Source: Sphaerolaimus hirsutus (lineage: Eukaryota; Nematoda; Chromadorea; Monhysterida; Sphaerolaimidae). Taken from it: a stretch of 64,000 bases of DNA. The first letter of the stretch is position 1. Each line of letters begins with the position of its first letter. The notes under the pieces are model-generated. The model did not search any database. It worked only from the letters and a program-made list of their open reading frames with translations, and was not told where the DNA came from. Below, piece by piece: positions 1 through 10,994 of this stretch. The position numbers and the translations under genes are program-made. The DNA lies in assembly GCA_964036195.1 (NCBI GenBank), contig OZ038459.1:9421206-9485205 (forward strand), read 5' to 3'.

Positions 1-287
1 CGTCGAAAATGCAACAAAAATCGCCATTTATAAGACTCTAAAGACTTGTATAAGTGTGTAGACGTATAATCATTGTTCTCACATAACAGAGTCATCGTTT
101 TTAACGTGTGTTTTGCATTACCCAGATGACAAACCGCAGCCTTTGTCATTTACGTTCTCTATACACTAAATTTGGGGGGGGTATTTTGAGGGGGGGGTTT
201 ATAAGTTCATAGTGTCCATTTTGAGGGGGGGTATTTCGAGGGGGGGGGTATTTCGAGGGGGGGGGGGTATTTCGAGGAAATACGGTA
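1..287. repeat. TACCGTATT-family MITE, cut by window edge
   Basis: This is the right part of a terminal-inverted-repeat element ending in GGAAATACGGTA. It is nearly the same sequence as the complete copy at 4677-5194, so its left end lies outside the window. The interior has several runs of 7-12 G separated by TATTTCGA. No coding function is seen; open frames here come from the G runs. Confidence 0.8.
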
Positions 288-479
288 TATAGATAAAAAT
301 CACATAAATACACGGTCAAATTGCATAAAATTTTTGCAATTACATAATCAGCAAATGTACAACAGAATGGAATGACACAAAAGTCTGGTGGACTTCCCCA
401 TAACAGCCACCCACAATTCCAGCTATGCGTAGACCCGGTTACATTGAAGAATGCACAGGAATGCACCGAGCACCCACAA

Positions 480-729
480 CTAATACAACATAACTACTTA
501 ACAGCTTCAAAAAGCTCTTAATTCAATATTTTTCCAAAAAATTCAAAAAGTATGTTAAAAAAATTCGAAAATTAAACCTAAAAATTCGAAAATTGCCCAA
601 AAAGATTTAAAAAATTCGAAAATTTGAAAATTAAATATGAAAATTCATTTGAGGAAAAATTCGAAAATTCATTTTGGAAAAAACACTTAAAAATTTAAAT
701 ACTTTTTTTTGGAGGGTTTGCCATCATTA
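480..729. repeat. AT-rich TTCGAAAATT repeat, partial hAT-MITE relative
   Basis: This stretch is dominated by AAAATTCGAAAATT motifs and ends in GGGTTTGCCATCATTA, resembling the right end of the complete element at 6754-7190. The matching left end is not evident, so it is probably truncated. Confidence 0.55.
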
Positions 730-737
730 GTCGGGAC

Positions 738-1746
738 CAGGGTTGGCAAAATCTCAGAAAAGAATAAAAATAAAATTAAAATAAAATGGAAAATTGAAGA
801 ATAAAATAAAATAAAATGGAAAATTTCAAAATAAAAATAAAAATGGTATAAAAATTCCAATTTTTGTAAAAAATTTGTAAAATTGTATACAAATTCATAT
901 TTTTGTAAAAATTGTATAAAAATTCATATTTTTTGTAAAAAAAATTCTGTTGTTTATATTTCAGCCTGTTCATTCGCGGAGCTGGGGCAGTCCCAAGCCA
1001 TGTAAAGTGTCAAAATGTCATATGTAATGGAATGGAAAGTGTCAATTTTCATGAAAATGTTAAGTAAAGTGTCAATTGTCATGACAAATATAAATTAAAG
1101 TGGAAACTGTAAAGCAAATTGTATCCAAATCTTATCTTTTGTATCCAAATCTGGTTGTTTTTGTAACCAAATCTTCTGTGAACATTTGGATACAAAAACA
1201 TAAGATTTGGATACCAAAATATAAGGTTTGGATACCAAGACATAAGATTCGGATACACAATTTACACTCTGCACAACATTTGTCATGACAATTATACTTT
1301 GCTTGACATTTGAGATGCCAATTGACTCTTTACTACATTAGTCATGACAATTGACACTTCACATGATGTTTTACAAATGCGCCCAGCACACTCCAGTAAT
1401 CCTTCTACTGAAAATGCAAACCATTCTTATCGATAATTGTAACGTAACACTTGCAACTAGCTAACAATACCTACTGCATGCAACTTTTGCAAAGTAATGG
1501 AAAAATTTGTCACACGTTTTTCATGTTTAGGTCTAATTATCACATTTTTCTGACCTTGCATGCAAGATTCTGATTTTTTGTAAAATTTCTGTAAATTTTT
1601 TTTGTAAAATCGTCCATTTTATTATTTTATTATTATTTTGGAATAAAATAAAATAAAATGAAACAAGAATAAAATTAAAATAAAATTCATTTTTATACAA
1701 TTTTTATACAATTTGTATACACATGATTTTTATAAAACCAACCCTG
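738..1746. mobile_element. hAT-type MITE with 8-bp TSD
   Basis: The ends are CAGGGTTGG and CCAACCCTG, flanked by a perfect 8-bp direct repeat GTCGGGAC (730-737 and 1747-1754). An 8-bp duplication with a CAGGG terminus fits hAT transposons. The interior is AT-rich (AAATAAAAT motifs) and holds a nested, diverged copy of the CAGTCCCAAG element near 988-1386. No transposase is seen, so it is non-autonomous. Confidence 0.85.
988..1386. mobile_element. Diverged class-A introner-like element, nested
   Basis: It begins CAGTCCCAAGCCATGTAAAG and contains the AAAGTGTCAA/TTGTCATGACAA motifs shared with better copies at 15544, 28079, 35626 and 57810. The centre is an inverted repeat around AAATCTTA and GGATACAAAAAC motifs. 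The right end is degraded, so the boundary is approximate. Confidence 0.5.
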
Positions 1747-1875
1747 GTCGGGACCGGGTCTGGCTTTTTTCAATTGTCGGGACCGGGACTGGGGGGTCGG
1801 GACCGGGACTGGGGGGTCGGGACCGGGACTGGGATTTGCCGAACCATGTACCGGCACCGCAGTCTTGTTTGAATC
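1747..1875. repeat. GTCGGGACCGGGACTGG tandem repeat
   Basis: Three to four tandem copies of a 17-20 bp unit GTCGGGACCGGGACTGGGG are followed by GAACCATGTACCGG. The same unit returns at 3383-3554, including the trailing sequence, so both are pieces of one repeat family. Confidence 0.7.
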
Positions 1876-1912
1876 TTAGTGGTACGTAATATCCAGCCAA
1901 TGTTGTTTCACA

Positions 1913-2319
1913 CAGGGACGCATCCAGGATTTTTGAGCGGGGGGGGGGCTGCTTGTTTACGGAGGCCGGCGAACAGGGCGGGGGGCTCAGCCACCCCCCC
2001 TAAAATTTTAGCTACAGAGCGGCGGAATGGCGCCATAGCGCTGGCGCCATTAGTAGGCGCCACGCCATTGTGCCATTGGCGTTGGCGCCAGCGCCATGGA
2101 ACGCTGCATATGTATGTAAATATACAAACAAAAAAAGCCAAAAGCACAACATAGAGTGTATTTAGAACAATTTGCGGCCACATGGAGCGAATCTGATGAT
2201 AATACCATAGTGGGGTGAAAAATGCGCGCATGCGCGCAAAAATTTTTACGTTGACACCAAAAAAGTCACATTTTCCGGTCACTTCCTGGCTGCAGCCCCC
2301 CCCCCTGGATACGGCCCTG
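1913..2319. mobile_element. hAT-type MITE
   Basis: The termini CAGGGACGCATCCAGG and CCTGGATACGGCCCTG are imperfect inverted repeats. The flanks GTTTCACA (1905-1912) and GTTCCACA (2320-2327) are an 8-bp duplication with one mismatch. The interior is rich in the palindrome GGCGCCATGGCGC. There is no transposase. Confidence 0.75.
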
Positions 2320-2457
2320 GTTCCACACACCTCCACTGTGTGAAGAACCACGCTTAATGTATTAGCCTTTTCTTATAACATTATTCAAGCACCATTTCAT
2401 TGCCATCTTCACTCAACTGTATACAGAGCCTGGCGAAGGGGGAGGGGGCGGCGCCCC

Positions 2458-3079
2458 TAGGGTTCAAACGATATGACTTTTCGATATCGATATTCGATAT
2501 TTTTTTCTGAAACTCGATATTTGATATCGATACGATATGGAACCTCGATATCGATATTCGATATTAACAAATGGTCATATTCGATATTTCGATATTCGAT
2601 ATTGCAATTTGCTTTTGGTATAGCAAGGCATATTTCAAGTGACATATTGTATTTTCATGTGGTTGCATGCATGGTTAGTCATCTCTTTAGTTAAATGTGA
2701 ATGGTACAAGTGATTTTAACAAGGTTTACATCACTCAAAAGTAGAACATGTAGAAAAAAAACATGATGAATCAATGTGTATCAGACAAATAACAATTGGT
2801 AGATATTACAGTTTATACTGATAACCTGATTGCTAAGGGCATGTTGCAAAAAATAGAATATCAGCATTTTCTGGCTTCAAATATCTCAAAATGAAAATGA
2901 TAACTTTTTTTTGGGACACAATATAGGTTCGATATATTGAAAAAATGGTCGATATTCGATATTTTTTCAAAATTTTCGACATCGATATTCGATATTTTTT
3001 CAAAATTTTCAATATCGATATTCGATATTAAAAAATGGTCGATATCCGATATTCGATACGATATATCGTTTGAACCCTA
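2458..3079. mobile_element. hAT-type MITE filled with GATATCGA repeats
   Basis: The termini are TAGGGTTCAAACGATAT and ATATCGTTTGAACCCTA. They are flanked by a perfect 8-bp duplication GGCGCCCC (2450-2457 and 3080-3087). The two ends of the interior are arrays of ATATCGATATTCGATA; the centre is unrelated AT-rich sequence. A relative with GTCCCAACCCTA ends lies at 15705-16514. Confidence 0.88.
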
Positions 3080-3382
3080 GGCGCCCCCCCCCTAAATTTT
3101 GGCCCTATAGTTAAGAAATAGAGCCATGGCGCTGGCGCCATTTGTAGGCGCCAACGTCTACTATCTAGGTTTCTTTATATACCTATATTTCGTACTAGAA
3201 TCATGTTGGGGACCTTTCTAACGCTGCTGTTACATTACAGAAAAATACATAGTAATCATTGGGTGGGTATTGGCGCGCTCGCGCGCAAATTTTTTTTATA
3301 TGTGCCCACATAGTCCTTAGAAAATTGCCATTTCTGGCAAAAATATTTGAAAAGGTAATTGAAAATTACGTTTTTTCCATCC

Positions 3383-3554
3383 CTTGTCGGGACCGCTCTA
3401 AAATTCCGGGACCGGGACCGGGACTGGGTGGTCGGGACCAGGACTGGCTTTTTTAATTGTCGGGACCGGGACTGGGGTGTCGGGACCGGGACTGCCCCAG
3501 TCCCGACTTTTTGCCGAACCATGTACCGGGACCGCGGTCCCGTTTGAACCCTAG
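3383..3554. repeat. GTCGGGACCGGGACTGG repeat, second block
   Basis: About six imperfect copies of GTCGGGACCGGGACTGG are followed by GCCGAACCATGTACCGG and a GTTTGAACCCTAGG end, which resembles a hAT-MITE right terminus. Frames open through it are repeat artefacts. Confidence 0.65.
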
Positions 3555-3618
3555 GTGGACCCCCAGCCTCCCATTTCTCTATGGTGAAAAGTCTCAACTA
3601 TTCTGGCCGCTAGTGTAT

Positions 3619-4306
3619 TTACCTCACAAAAGGTCTCCAAGCCAATTCCAACTGTTCCGCAGTTTCAAAGTGCACCTTCATGTGTTTTTTCAAATTGGTT
3701 TTCAACCTGGTCTGCTTGTCACAAATTGGACATTTCCACGCGTTAAGTCCGGAATGCACGGAACGGTGTTCGTACAGATTGGGTTTGTAACGGAAGCCCT
3801 TGCCGCATATGGTGCAGATGTAGGGCTTGGAGCCCGTGTGCTGCACCTGGTGCTGCAACAGACCTGAAATGGGTGAGAGAAAAATTGAATGTGATAAGTT
3901 CGCGTGGTCTAAAAGGTAGGGAGGGTACCTCGAAAGCCGCCTGTGGTCTTTCTACGTTAAATCCCTCCTAACTGTGCATTTCGAGCTTAAACTTTCAGCT
4001 ACTACCCTAACCTACAAAACAAATGATTGCGGGTTCCACCAGTACTGTGTTTTCGGTTTCGAAATCAGGTTTCCTTGATCAAACTTACCCTTGTAGGTCA
4101 TAAAAATTTTGTCGCATATTCCACACTGGTGCACCTTCGCCGGATGGAAAGCTTCGTCGGACAGAAAATACTCCACCGACGTACCGGCAAGCTGAAAAAT
4201 CAAAGCACATGGCACTGTGCCAAGATTAGATACAAGCGAAAATAAGCACCTTAGGATCATCGGAATCCGCCACGATGATCGTAGCAGCCACTTCGTTCAC
4301 ATCCAT
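3619..4306 (-). CDS. C2H2 zinc-finger protein (three fingers)
   Basis: This is a small gene with coding exons 4250-4306, 4089-4191 and 3619-3863. Junctions are canonical (donors GTGCTT and GTAAGT, acceptors TTTTTCAG and ATTTCAG) and the phases agree. It predicts about 134 residues with three C2H2 fingers: CGICDKIF...HQVQH (split by the last intron), CTICGKGF...HRSVH and CPICDKQT...HMKVH, each C-x2-C-x12-H-x3-H. Such fingers bind nucleic acid, so a nuclear regulator is likely, but the target is unknown. The start is the ATG just after acceptor TTATAG; upstream non-coding or coding exons may exist. Oddity: the final AGGTAA is both an in-frame stop and a good donor (GAG|GTAAAT), so the protein may continue. 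No downstream exon was found before base 1. Confidence 0.75.
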
Positions 4307-4307
4307 C

Positions 4308-4676
4308 CTATAAGAAAGCTAAATAATACTCTGTTCCCTGTTAGAAATGCCGCGAAACAAGCAGATTACGGCAAAAGCCCAGTTGAAACGTTTCTTTTTC
4401 GGCCAGCGATAATTTTTGGATACAGTTGAAGTTATTGCTGTGTACGCCATCAGGGTTCATTCAAAAAGTGATGTATGCACGTGTTACAGGAAGTTTCCGT
4501 TTCCCGTTTCTGGTTTTCGAAGCGAAACTTTGTTTTCTGTTTCTCTTCATAATTTCACGCCTTCGTCCTCCTTTCTTTTCATTTGATTTCTCATTTCTCG
4601 TTTTCCGACCCAACATTACTTTTTTTTTCTTCTGTATCATCCTCCATTCTCTCGCTTTATTTTTTGTTTCTCAACC
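4308..4676. other. No gene seen; T-rich stretch
   Basis: This T-rich sequence (CTTTTTCTTTT-like) lies upstream of the zinc-finger gene's first identified coding exon. It could hold its 5' UTR or promoter, but no specific signal was recognised. Confidence 0.3.
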
Positions 4677-5194
4677 TACCGTATTTCCTCGAAATACCCC
4701 CGGGGGGGTTATTTTTTCAGAGTGAGAATTTTGAGGGGGGGTTAAACGAGGGGGGGGGTATTTCGAGGGGGGGTTTATTATTTTGCCAGAAATTTTTTGA
4801 AATCCCAGTACTAAAATGTCGTCTGAAACGTACGCAGACGTCGAAAAATGCAACAAAAATCGCCATTTATAAGACGCTTAAGACATTTATAAGTGTGTAG
4901 ACGTACAAACACTGTTCTAACATAACAGAGTCATCGTTTTTAACGTATGTTCTGCATTGCCGGGATGACAAACCGCAGCCTTTGTCATTTACGTTCTCTA
5001 TACACTAAATTTGGGGGGGGGGGTATTTCGAGGGGGGGGTTTATAAGTTCATAGTGTCCATTTTGAGGGGGGGTATTTCGAGGGGGGGGGTATTTCGAGG
5101 GGGGGGTTTATAAGTTCATAGTGTCCATTTTGAGGGGGGGTATTTCGAGGGGGGGGTATTTCGAGGGGGGGGGGTATTTCGAGGAAATACGGTA
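4677..5194. mobile_element. TACCGTATT-family MITE, complete copy
   Basis: Inverted ends TACCGTATTTCCTCGAAATA and TATTTCGAGGAAATACGGTA enclose G runs at both margins and a unique centre containing AAATGCAACAAAAATCGCC and CTGCATTGCCGGGATGAC. It is the best complete copy of the family in the window and matches the fragment at 1-287. Most copies are flanked by TA-rich sequence, but a target duplication is not certain. There is no transposase. Confidence 0.85.
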
Positions 5195-6012
5195 TATTTT
5201 CACTTTTTCCGCAAACAGTGTTCCGCACACTCTACTACTTATAGGTATGGCATACAGTGTGCGCAGAAATTCCTGTGCGTATTGGCACCGACCCAAGTGC
5301 CACTGTTACTCCGCGCACTCGCGCCAGCCTACATCTTAAAACTGCACGCGCATTTTGGCCCGGCCGCGCGCCCTGTTTTCCCTACACAAACTTGTGATTT
5401 TTACGAACTTTTTGAGGCCCACCACGCGCTTGAAAATGGGAATTGTGGGTCGAGCGTACACACAGAGGGCTAAAATTATGTGCGTTCTCTGTCAAATGTA
5501 AAAAATCGTAGAAATTTAACTGTCGTTATTGAGCTCACACACAAAAAAAGGTGAGCCTGACCGAACGTTCGTGATTTTTGGGGTTAGCGCTAGTGGGCAT
5601 TTACACGAAAGTGGGCGGAGCTTACGCTGACCGCCGCATGCAAAGCAAAAAAACTGCGCGCACTGTAGACTCTTTTGACTTCCATATACAGTGCGCAGAA
5701 ATTTTTTATTATTTTTTTTTTGGCTGCGTAAACAACTAAAAAAATACCTAGAAGTATTTCCCAGTTACATTTTTGTTTCTGTGCGGCTTCGGAGTATCGT
5801 GTCTTTATGATATCTTGGCCCACGTCCAAGTTACCGGTTGTATATTGTATGAACGAGTGAACCGTCACCGCTAATGGCCCCATCCCTATTTTGACTATTT
5901 TCAAGCTATTTTTATAGCGATATCGAAATTTTTGGCTGATTGCCAAGATATCATGAGATGCATAGTAATTTAGACGAAGAATTTGTTGTGTCGATTTGTT
6001 GTTTTTTAAGAA
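5195..6012. other. No gene recognised
   Basis: This is moderately GC-rich sequence with a repeated AGTGTGCGCAGAAATT(C/T) motif (near 5248 and 5691). Open frames up to about 150 codons run through it, but none has recognisable domains or splice signals. It is probably degenerate repeat. Confidence 0.3.
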
Positions 6013-6302
6013 ATCGTATTTCCTCGAATTACCCCCCTCGAAATACACCCCCCTTGAAATAACCTCTCAAAAAATGGGCACTATGAATTAATAACCCCCC
6101 TCGAAATACCCCCCCCCCCAATTGAGTGTAAATATAACTTTACATGACAAAAGGTACGTTTTGTGGTCTGGCTATACATAACACAGGTTAAAAAGAATGA
6201 CTGCGTTACGTTATAACATGGTTTATATTATACCATCTACATACTTATTTAAGTCTGTAGACTCTTATACATGGTGGTTTTTCTACGTCTGCGTACATTA
6301 TT
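6013..6302. repeat. TACCGTATT-family MITE, truncated
   Basis: It begins CGTATTTCCTCGAATTACCCC and continues with CTCGAAATACCCCCC and the family's inner ACGTCTGCGTACATTA. The opposite terminus is missing. Confidence 0.65.
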
Positions 6303-6753
6303 AGTATACCCAATCCTATCAATTGTTTCAAATGATGCTAAATAAAGACTGTTAAGTGTACCCTATAAAGTGTTGGCTGAACTTGAAAAATGTTTGAAAA
6401 GCTGGTGAAAAAAAACAGAAGGGCGGGCGGTCTCCAATAGACAATAGAAAGGTGTCTCCAAGACGGGTAAAAAGGTGATGAAAAAACGGTAGTCCGTCCT
6501 TTAATTAGGTAATCATGTCCGAAACTAAGCGCGAGTTTCTCCGGAGATATCAGTCAGTTTTGTCCGGAGATATAAATTTTTCAATGATTTTACGTTGAAA
6601 TTGAAGATGACGTAACATAAAATTTCGATGTAAAATCATTAAAACATTGATATCTCCTGAAACGATGAACCATGCATGTTGAGTTTTAGACACGATTTAG
6701 AAATGGATTAATACTAGGTATGTCCATAACAAGTTGGAGACTTGCATCACCAC

Positions 6754-7190
6754 TAACGATGGCAAACAAATATTCGAAAATTCGAAAACGTTCTCGAATT
6801 TTCGAATTTTTTAGGACTTTTCGAATTTTTGATCACGCGGTGAAAAAAATGCATAAAAATCGTTTTTTTTCGATCGAATCTTCACATAATTTTTTTGTAG
6901 CGGCAGAAGCAAAATACTTATGCGGTAACAGCGGTAAGTCTGTAAAACATAAAGATGTACTAAAAGTGAGACCAAAAATTTGGCAATGCAATAATTTGAT
7001 GCAAAAAAATTGGAAAAATAACAAAAAGATTTGAAAATTCGAAAAGTAATGAAAAGATTCGAAAATTTGTAAACTGAATTCGAAAATACGAAAACTATTT
7101 TCGGAAAAAAATTCGGAAATTCGAAAAGTCGTTTCGAAAAAAAATACTAAAAAATTTAAATACTTTTTTCGAGAGGGTTTGCCATCGTTA
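6754..7190. mobile_element. hAT-type MITE filled with TTCGAAAA motifs
   Basis: The ends are TAACGATGGCAAAC and GTTTGCCATCGTTA, with a perfect 8-bp duplication ATCACCAC (6746-6753 and 7191-7198). The interior is AAATTCGAAAA repeats in inverted arrangement with a short unique centre. It is non-autonomous. Confidence 0.88.
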
Positions 7191-7547
7191 ATCACCACCC
7201 ACTTTTATGTAATTAAGTTAACACTGACATTTTAAACTTGAATTTTACATCGACCTGTTATTGGCCCATCATTGCAAACAGCAGCAACTTCCAAAACTCG
7301 TCTTAATGGTTTTACACACACTAGTTTTCACTACGACGTTTGCGTGAAAACTGTATTTATAGTCTCATCATATTTAGTATTTAGAAATGCTTTTATTTTT
7401 ACAGTGCATGATTTAGAGTAATTGCGTTTTTGAGATGCCAGTCCATGCACACCCACACAAAATCTGTGTAGCCACCTGCAGTATACTCAGCAATACTGTA
7501 CGTGGATAGGTTTTAATTAATTTTACCTTATGTACATATTTACATAC

Positions 7548-7922
7548 TACCGTAAATCCTCGAATAAGTCCCCCCTCTCGAATAACTCCCCCCTGTTAGC
7601 TGGCTGAGGAAAAAATAACTCCCCCCTCGATTAACTCCCCCCTACTTTATGGGTGGGAACGACGTACATGCATAAACACGCTTTAAATTTTTGTGTACAT
7701 TAAAATAAACGCATTCTTTTGCAGCTGATGTTCACCAGCATTGATTTTATTGCATTAAAAATGGCTTCATGCATGAATTTAACCCCATTCATACAATTTA
7801 TTGATCATGCAATGTACTTAATATTCTGACAAAAAAATAACTCATCCCCTCGAATAAGTCCCACGTCAAAAACTTCTGACGAAAAAATAACTCCCCCAGG
7901 GACTTATTCGCGGTTTACGGTA
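7548..7922. mobile_element. TACCGTAAA variant of the TACCGTATT MITE family
   Basis: The ends are TACCGTAAATCCTCGAATAA and TTATTCGCGGTTTACGGTA. Inside, CTCGAATAACTCCCCCCT replaces the usual CTCGAAATACCCCC motif. It is a sister subfamily with the same plan of inverted C/G-run margins and a unique core. Confidence 0.75.
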
Positions 7923-7940
7923 CATGCATAACTTCTTATG

Positions 7941-8203
7941 TACCGTATTTCCTCGGAATACCCCCCGGGGGTTTATTTTTTCAGAAAGGAAATTTTGAGA
8001 GAAAAACGTGAAAAATGCAACAATAACCACCATTTATAAGTTTTTACAGCCTTATATAAGGATGTAGATGGTATAAACGATGTTCTAACGTAACACAGTA
8101 AGTGTTTTGAACGTCTGTTATGAATTTCCCAGACCACAAATACATAGTGCCTATTTTGAGGGGGGTATTTCGAGGGGGGGGGGTATTTCGAGGAAATACG
8201 GTA
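7941..8203. mobile_element. TACCGTATT-family MITE
   Basis: The ends are TACCGTATTTCCTCGGAATA and TATTTCGAGGAAATACGGTA with G/C-run margins. It is shorter than the full copy at 4677 and lies beside the next copy, which starts at 8210. Confidence 0.8.
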
Positions 8204-8209
8204 TGCACA

Positions 8210-9003
8210 TACCGTATTACCTTGAAGGCTTGAAATACCCCCATCGGGGTTTATTATTTTGCCAGCAAAATTTGAGGGGAGGGTTAATTCGAGCGGGGCT
8301 TATTTGAGGTTTTTTTATTTCGTCAGTAATAAATACATCATGTACATGGTGTACATCATTCCGGGGGGGGGGGGGTATTTCGAGGGGGGTTTATTACATC
8401 CCCAGCCCATTTTGAGGGGGGTTAATTCTAGGTCAGGGGTCTCCTAGGGGGGGGGGGCTGGGGGGGGGCTGCCCCCCCCCAAATCGGCCAGCTATCTATC
8501 TATCCCGAAGGCCGCTCAGCTATCTATCTATCCCGAGGCAAAATTTTTGGCTACTACCCCCAAAGACCCCCCCCCCAAATCGCTCAGCTATCTATCTATC
8601 TGGAGTGGTTTTTGAGAAATTTTGCCCCAATTTTCGCTCAAAATCACAAATTTTCGCACCTTTTTATAGTTTTTCACCTTCAAAATCGTGCTTTCCAGTT
8701 ATATACATGGTTATATACCTATTTTGAGCCATTTTATACCTACTTTTGGCTACTTTTAACTGATTATTAGCGATTTTTTCTCCTTTCTGCCTTCTTAACC
8801 TTCAAAAAGCCTATATATTGTGCCCCCGCCAGCCCCCCCCCAAGCCCCCCCCAGCCCCCCCCCCCCCCAGAAAAATTTTCCAGCTATCTATCCCTCCGGA
8901 GGAGCGATTTGCTATCTATCCAGCCCCCGCGAGGGCCAAAATCCTGGAGACCCCTGTTCTAGGGGGTGTTTTTCAAGGGGGGATATTTCGAGGTAACACA
9001 GTA
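8210..9003. mobile_element. TACCGTATT-family MITE interrupted by a hAT MITE
   Basis: It starts TACCGTATTACCTTGAAGG and ends near ATTTCGAGGTAACACAGTAA. The hAT-type element at 8434-8955 is inserted in its right margin, so the hAT copy is the younger of the two. Confidence 0.65.
8434..8955. mobile_element. hAT-type MITE with CTATCTATC repeats
   Basis: The ends are CAGGGGTCTCCTAGG and CCTGGAGACCCCTG. The flanks TTCTAGGT (8426-8433) and TTCTAGGG (8956-8963) are an 8-bp duplication with one mismatch. It carries AGCTATCTATCTATC microsatellite blocks and runs of C. Related sequence recurs near 35000-35480 and 43080-43250. Confidence 0.8.
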
Positions 9004-9607
9004 ACTTATGTTGTTTAGTCCTACTAAAATCATGTGCCTTCAAGGTACAGTCACTTTGATGAAAAAACTCAAAAAACATTTCTGTATTTTCTGTGTTCTC
9101 CAAAAAAACTCGTTTGAGTTTTTAGTTTTTCCAAATTTGTGGGTTTCCGTGTTTCTGTGTAAAACAAAAACACAGAAACTCAATGAGTTTCTGTGTTCAA
9201 TTTCTGTTTTTTTTCATCGTTGACTGTAAAAATTTACTGAACATGTCTGTAAAAATTTACTTCACACTTACAAAGTTTTTTTCGACGTCTTACACCGTGC
9301 CGGAAGCCCAATGGGAACCTAAAATCACAAAAGTATCGAACGAGTATTTTATCTTTCCGTTTCCATCACTAGCTAAAATATATCTTGCATCAAGTTAAAT
9401 TGTTTTTGTTTCACTTCAGAATATACACGACAAATATTCCCCATTAAAAATTACATCGACAAAATGGAGGTTAGCGCACTGAGTACAATCGGAAAGCGCT
9501 TACGCCAAATTACCCAGCAAGAGTATCAAAAATGCCGTGAGCAAAACTCTAATGTCCCTGGCAGAAAAGATACGGTTTGCAATTTAGACGGCTGACTGGA
9601 CACCAGG
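9004..9607. other. No convincing gene
   Basis: This holds a TTTCTGTGTT-rich repeat (9060-9225) and a 43-codon frame at 9464-9595 with more even codon use but no recognisable domain. It is not called as a gene. Confidence 0.3.
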
Positions 9608-9822
9608 TGCTACTCCTGGACCCTGTAAAATGCCCTGTGATATTTTAAGTTGTGCGAAGTCCTCATGTGAAATGCCCTGCAAAATGGCAAACTTCGTTTG
9701 TCAACTAACGAACAAACAAACAAATGAAGTTTGTCATTTTTCAGGGAATTTTACGTGACATTTGACACATTGCATAACATTTGACATTTCACAGGGCATT
9801 TTACAGGGTCTGGGAGTGGCGC
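9608..9822. mobile_element. Class-A introner-like element (intergenic)
   Basis: The ends are CTCCTGGACCCTGTAAAATG and TTTTACAGGGTCTGGGAGTGG, with inner inverted AAAATG(C/T)CCTG motifs around AACGAACAAACAAACAAATG. It belongs to the family that forms or occupies introns at 28079, 35626, 37638 and 57810. No gene was recognised around it. Confidence 0.8.
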
Positions 9823-10267
9823 TGGCTGATAGCCATTGAGCGGCCAGTGATGCAGGATTTCGTTTCGCTTTTTATTCGCTTTCAGCTTATTGGTGTGCGG
9901 CACAATTTCCGATTTTGAAAGTTGATTACCTTTTTAAGGACTTTGGAAACCGCCTATACTCTGCTTACTTTACACCTTGCACGCGTGGTTCCAGCTGGAA
10001 GTGTGCCAACGATGGTTAACGCGTGCGAGTTTCATAAAAAGATGACAAAATTGATTGTTGTTATATGTTATTCATTAACATATACACATCGATGAATTTT
10101 TTTCATCTTTTTACGGAAGTCGCATGATTTAATGATCATTGGCACGCTTCCAACACGAGACATAAATCAGTGCGAGGGCAGAGTATCATGTACGCCGAGT
10201 ATACAAGATATTTAATAATCGAACATTACAAAATCATTACTGAATATGTAGACGCTTATAATTTTTA

Positions 10268-10433
10268 TACCGTATTTCCTCGAAATACCCCCTCAAAATG
10301 ACCACTATGACTAAATTGACCCCCCTCGAAATACCCCCCAAATTGAGTGTAAACAGAACGTAAATGACAGAAGTTGCGGTTTGTTATCCAGGCAATGCAG
10401 AATTGACGTTAAAAACAATGACTGTGTACAATA
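10268..10433. repeat. TACCGTATT-family MITE, left part
   Basis: It begins TACCGTATTTCCTCGAAATA and runs into family core sequence. A probable right part occurs at about 12656-12800, which would mean that the repeats at 10437-10933 and 10995-12655 inserted into one original copy. Confidence 0.6.
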
Positions 10434-10436
10434 GAG

Positions 10437-10933
10437 CAGAGTTGGAAAAACGTATTTACGTTTACCCAAAATACCCGGTTATTTGGGTATTTATATTTAC
10501 GTTTACATTTACGTTTTCCAAAAATACCATTACGTTTTGTTACGTTTTCCTGGCACAATTACCCGGGTACCAGAGAAAACGTAAAAAACGTATGGAAAAT
10601 GCACAAAAACGGTGCATTTTTGAACTTTTTTCTGATACAATAAGTACAATTTATATTTTTGGCCAATTAGCTGCTTAATTGTTTGAAAAAAAACATAGTT
10701 AAGCAAAAATGTGATCGTATTAGCTGAGAAATGCTTGAAATAGGAAAACAAAGGTGTTTTTAAATGCATCTGATCACGGGTTGTGCACTTCAAAGAAATT
10801 TTTACGTTTACGTTTTTTTTTACGTTTACCCGTGTATTTTAAAAGTTTTTTACGTTTTCAGTATTAATACTCACAATCTAGAAAAGGTATTTACGTTTAC
10901 GTTTTCCGAAAATACCAGTATTTGTACAACTCT
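10437..10933. repeat. ACGTAAACG-motif TIR element
   Basis: The ends are GCAGAGTTGGAAAAACGTAT and ATACCAGTATTTGTACAACTCTGC, bounding inverted blocks of TTTACGTTTACGTTTTCC with CCCGGGTA motifs. The core is unique. Other members: 25405-25832, 34083-34881, 40603-40785, 54112-54272 and 61787-62295. Confidence 0.7.
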
Positions 10934-10994
10934 GCAATAGAGGACCCTATAGAGGTGGGCAGGTGCTTACTTTAAATGTCTATAGACGCTTATA

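Noticed and set aside
9464..9595. Short plus-strand frame starting MEVSALSTIG as a small gene
   Set aside because: 43 codons, no homology recognised and no conservation evidence available.
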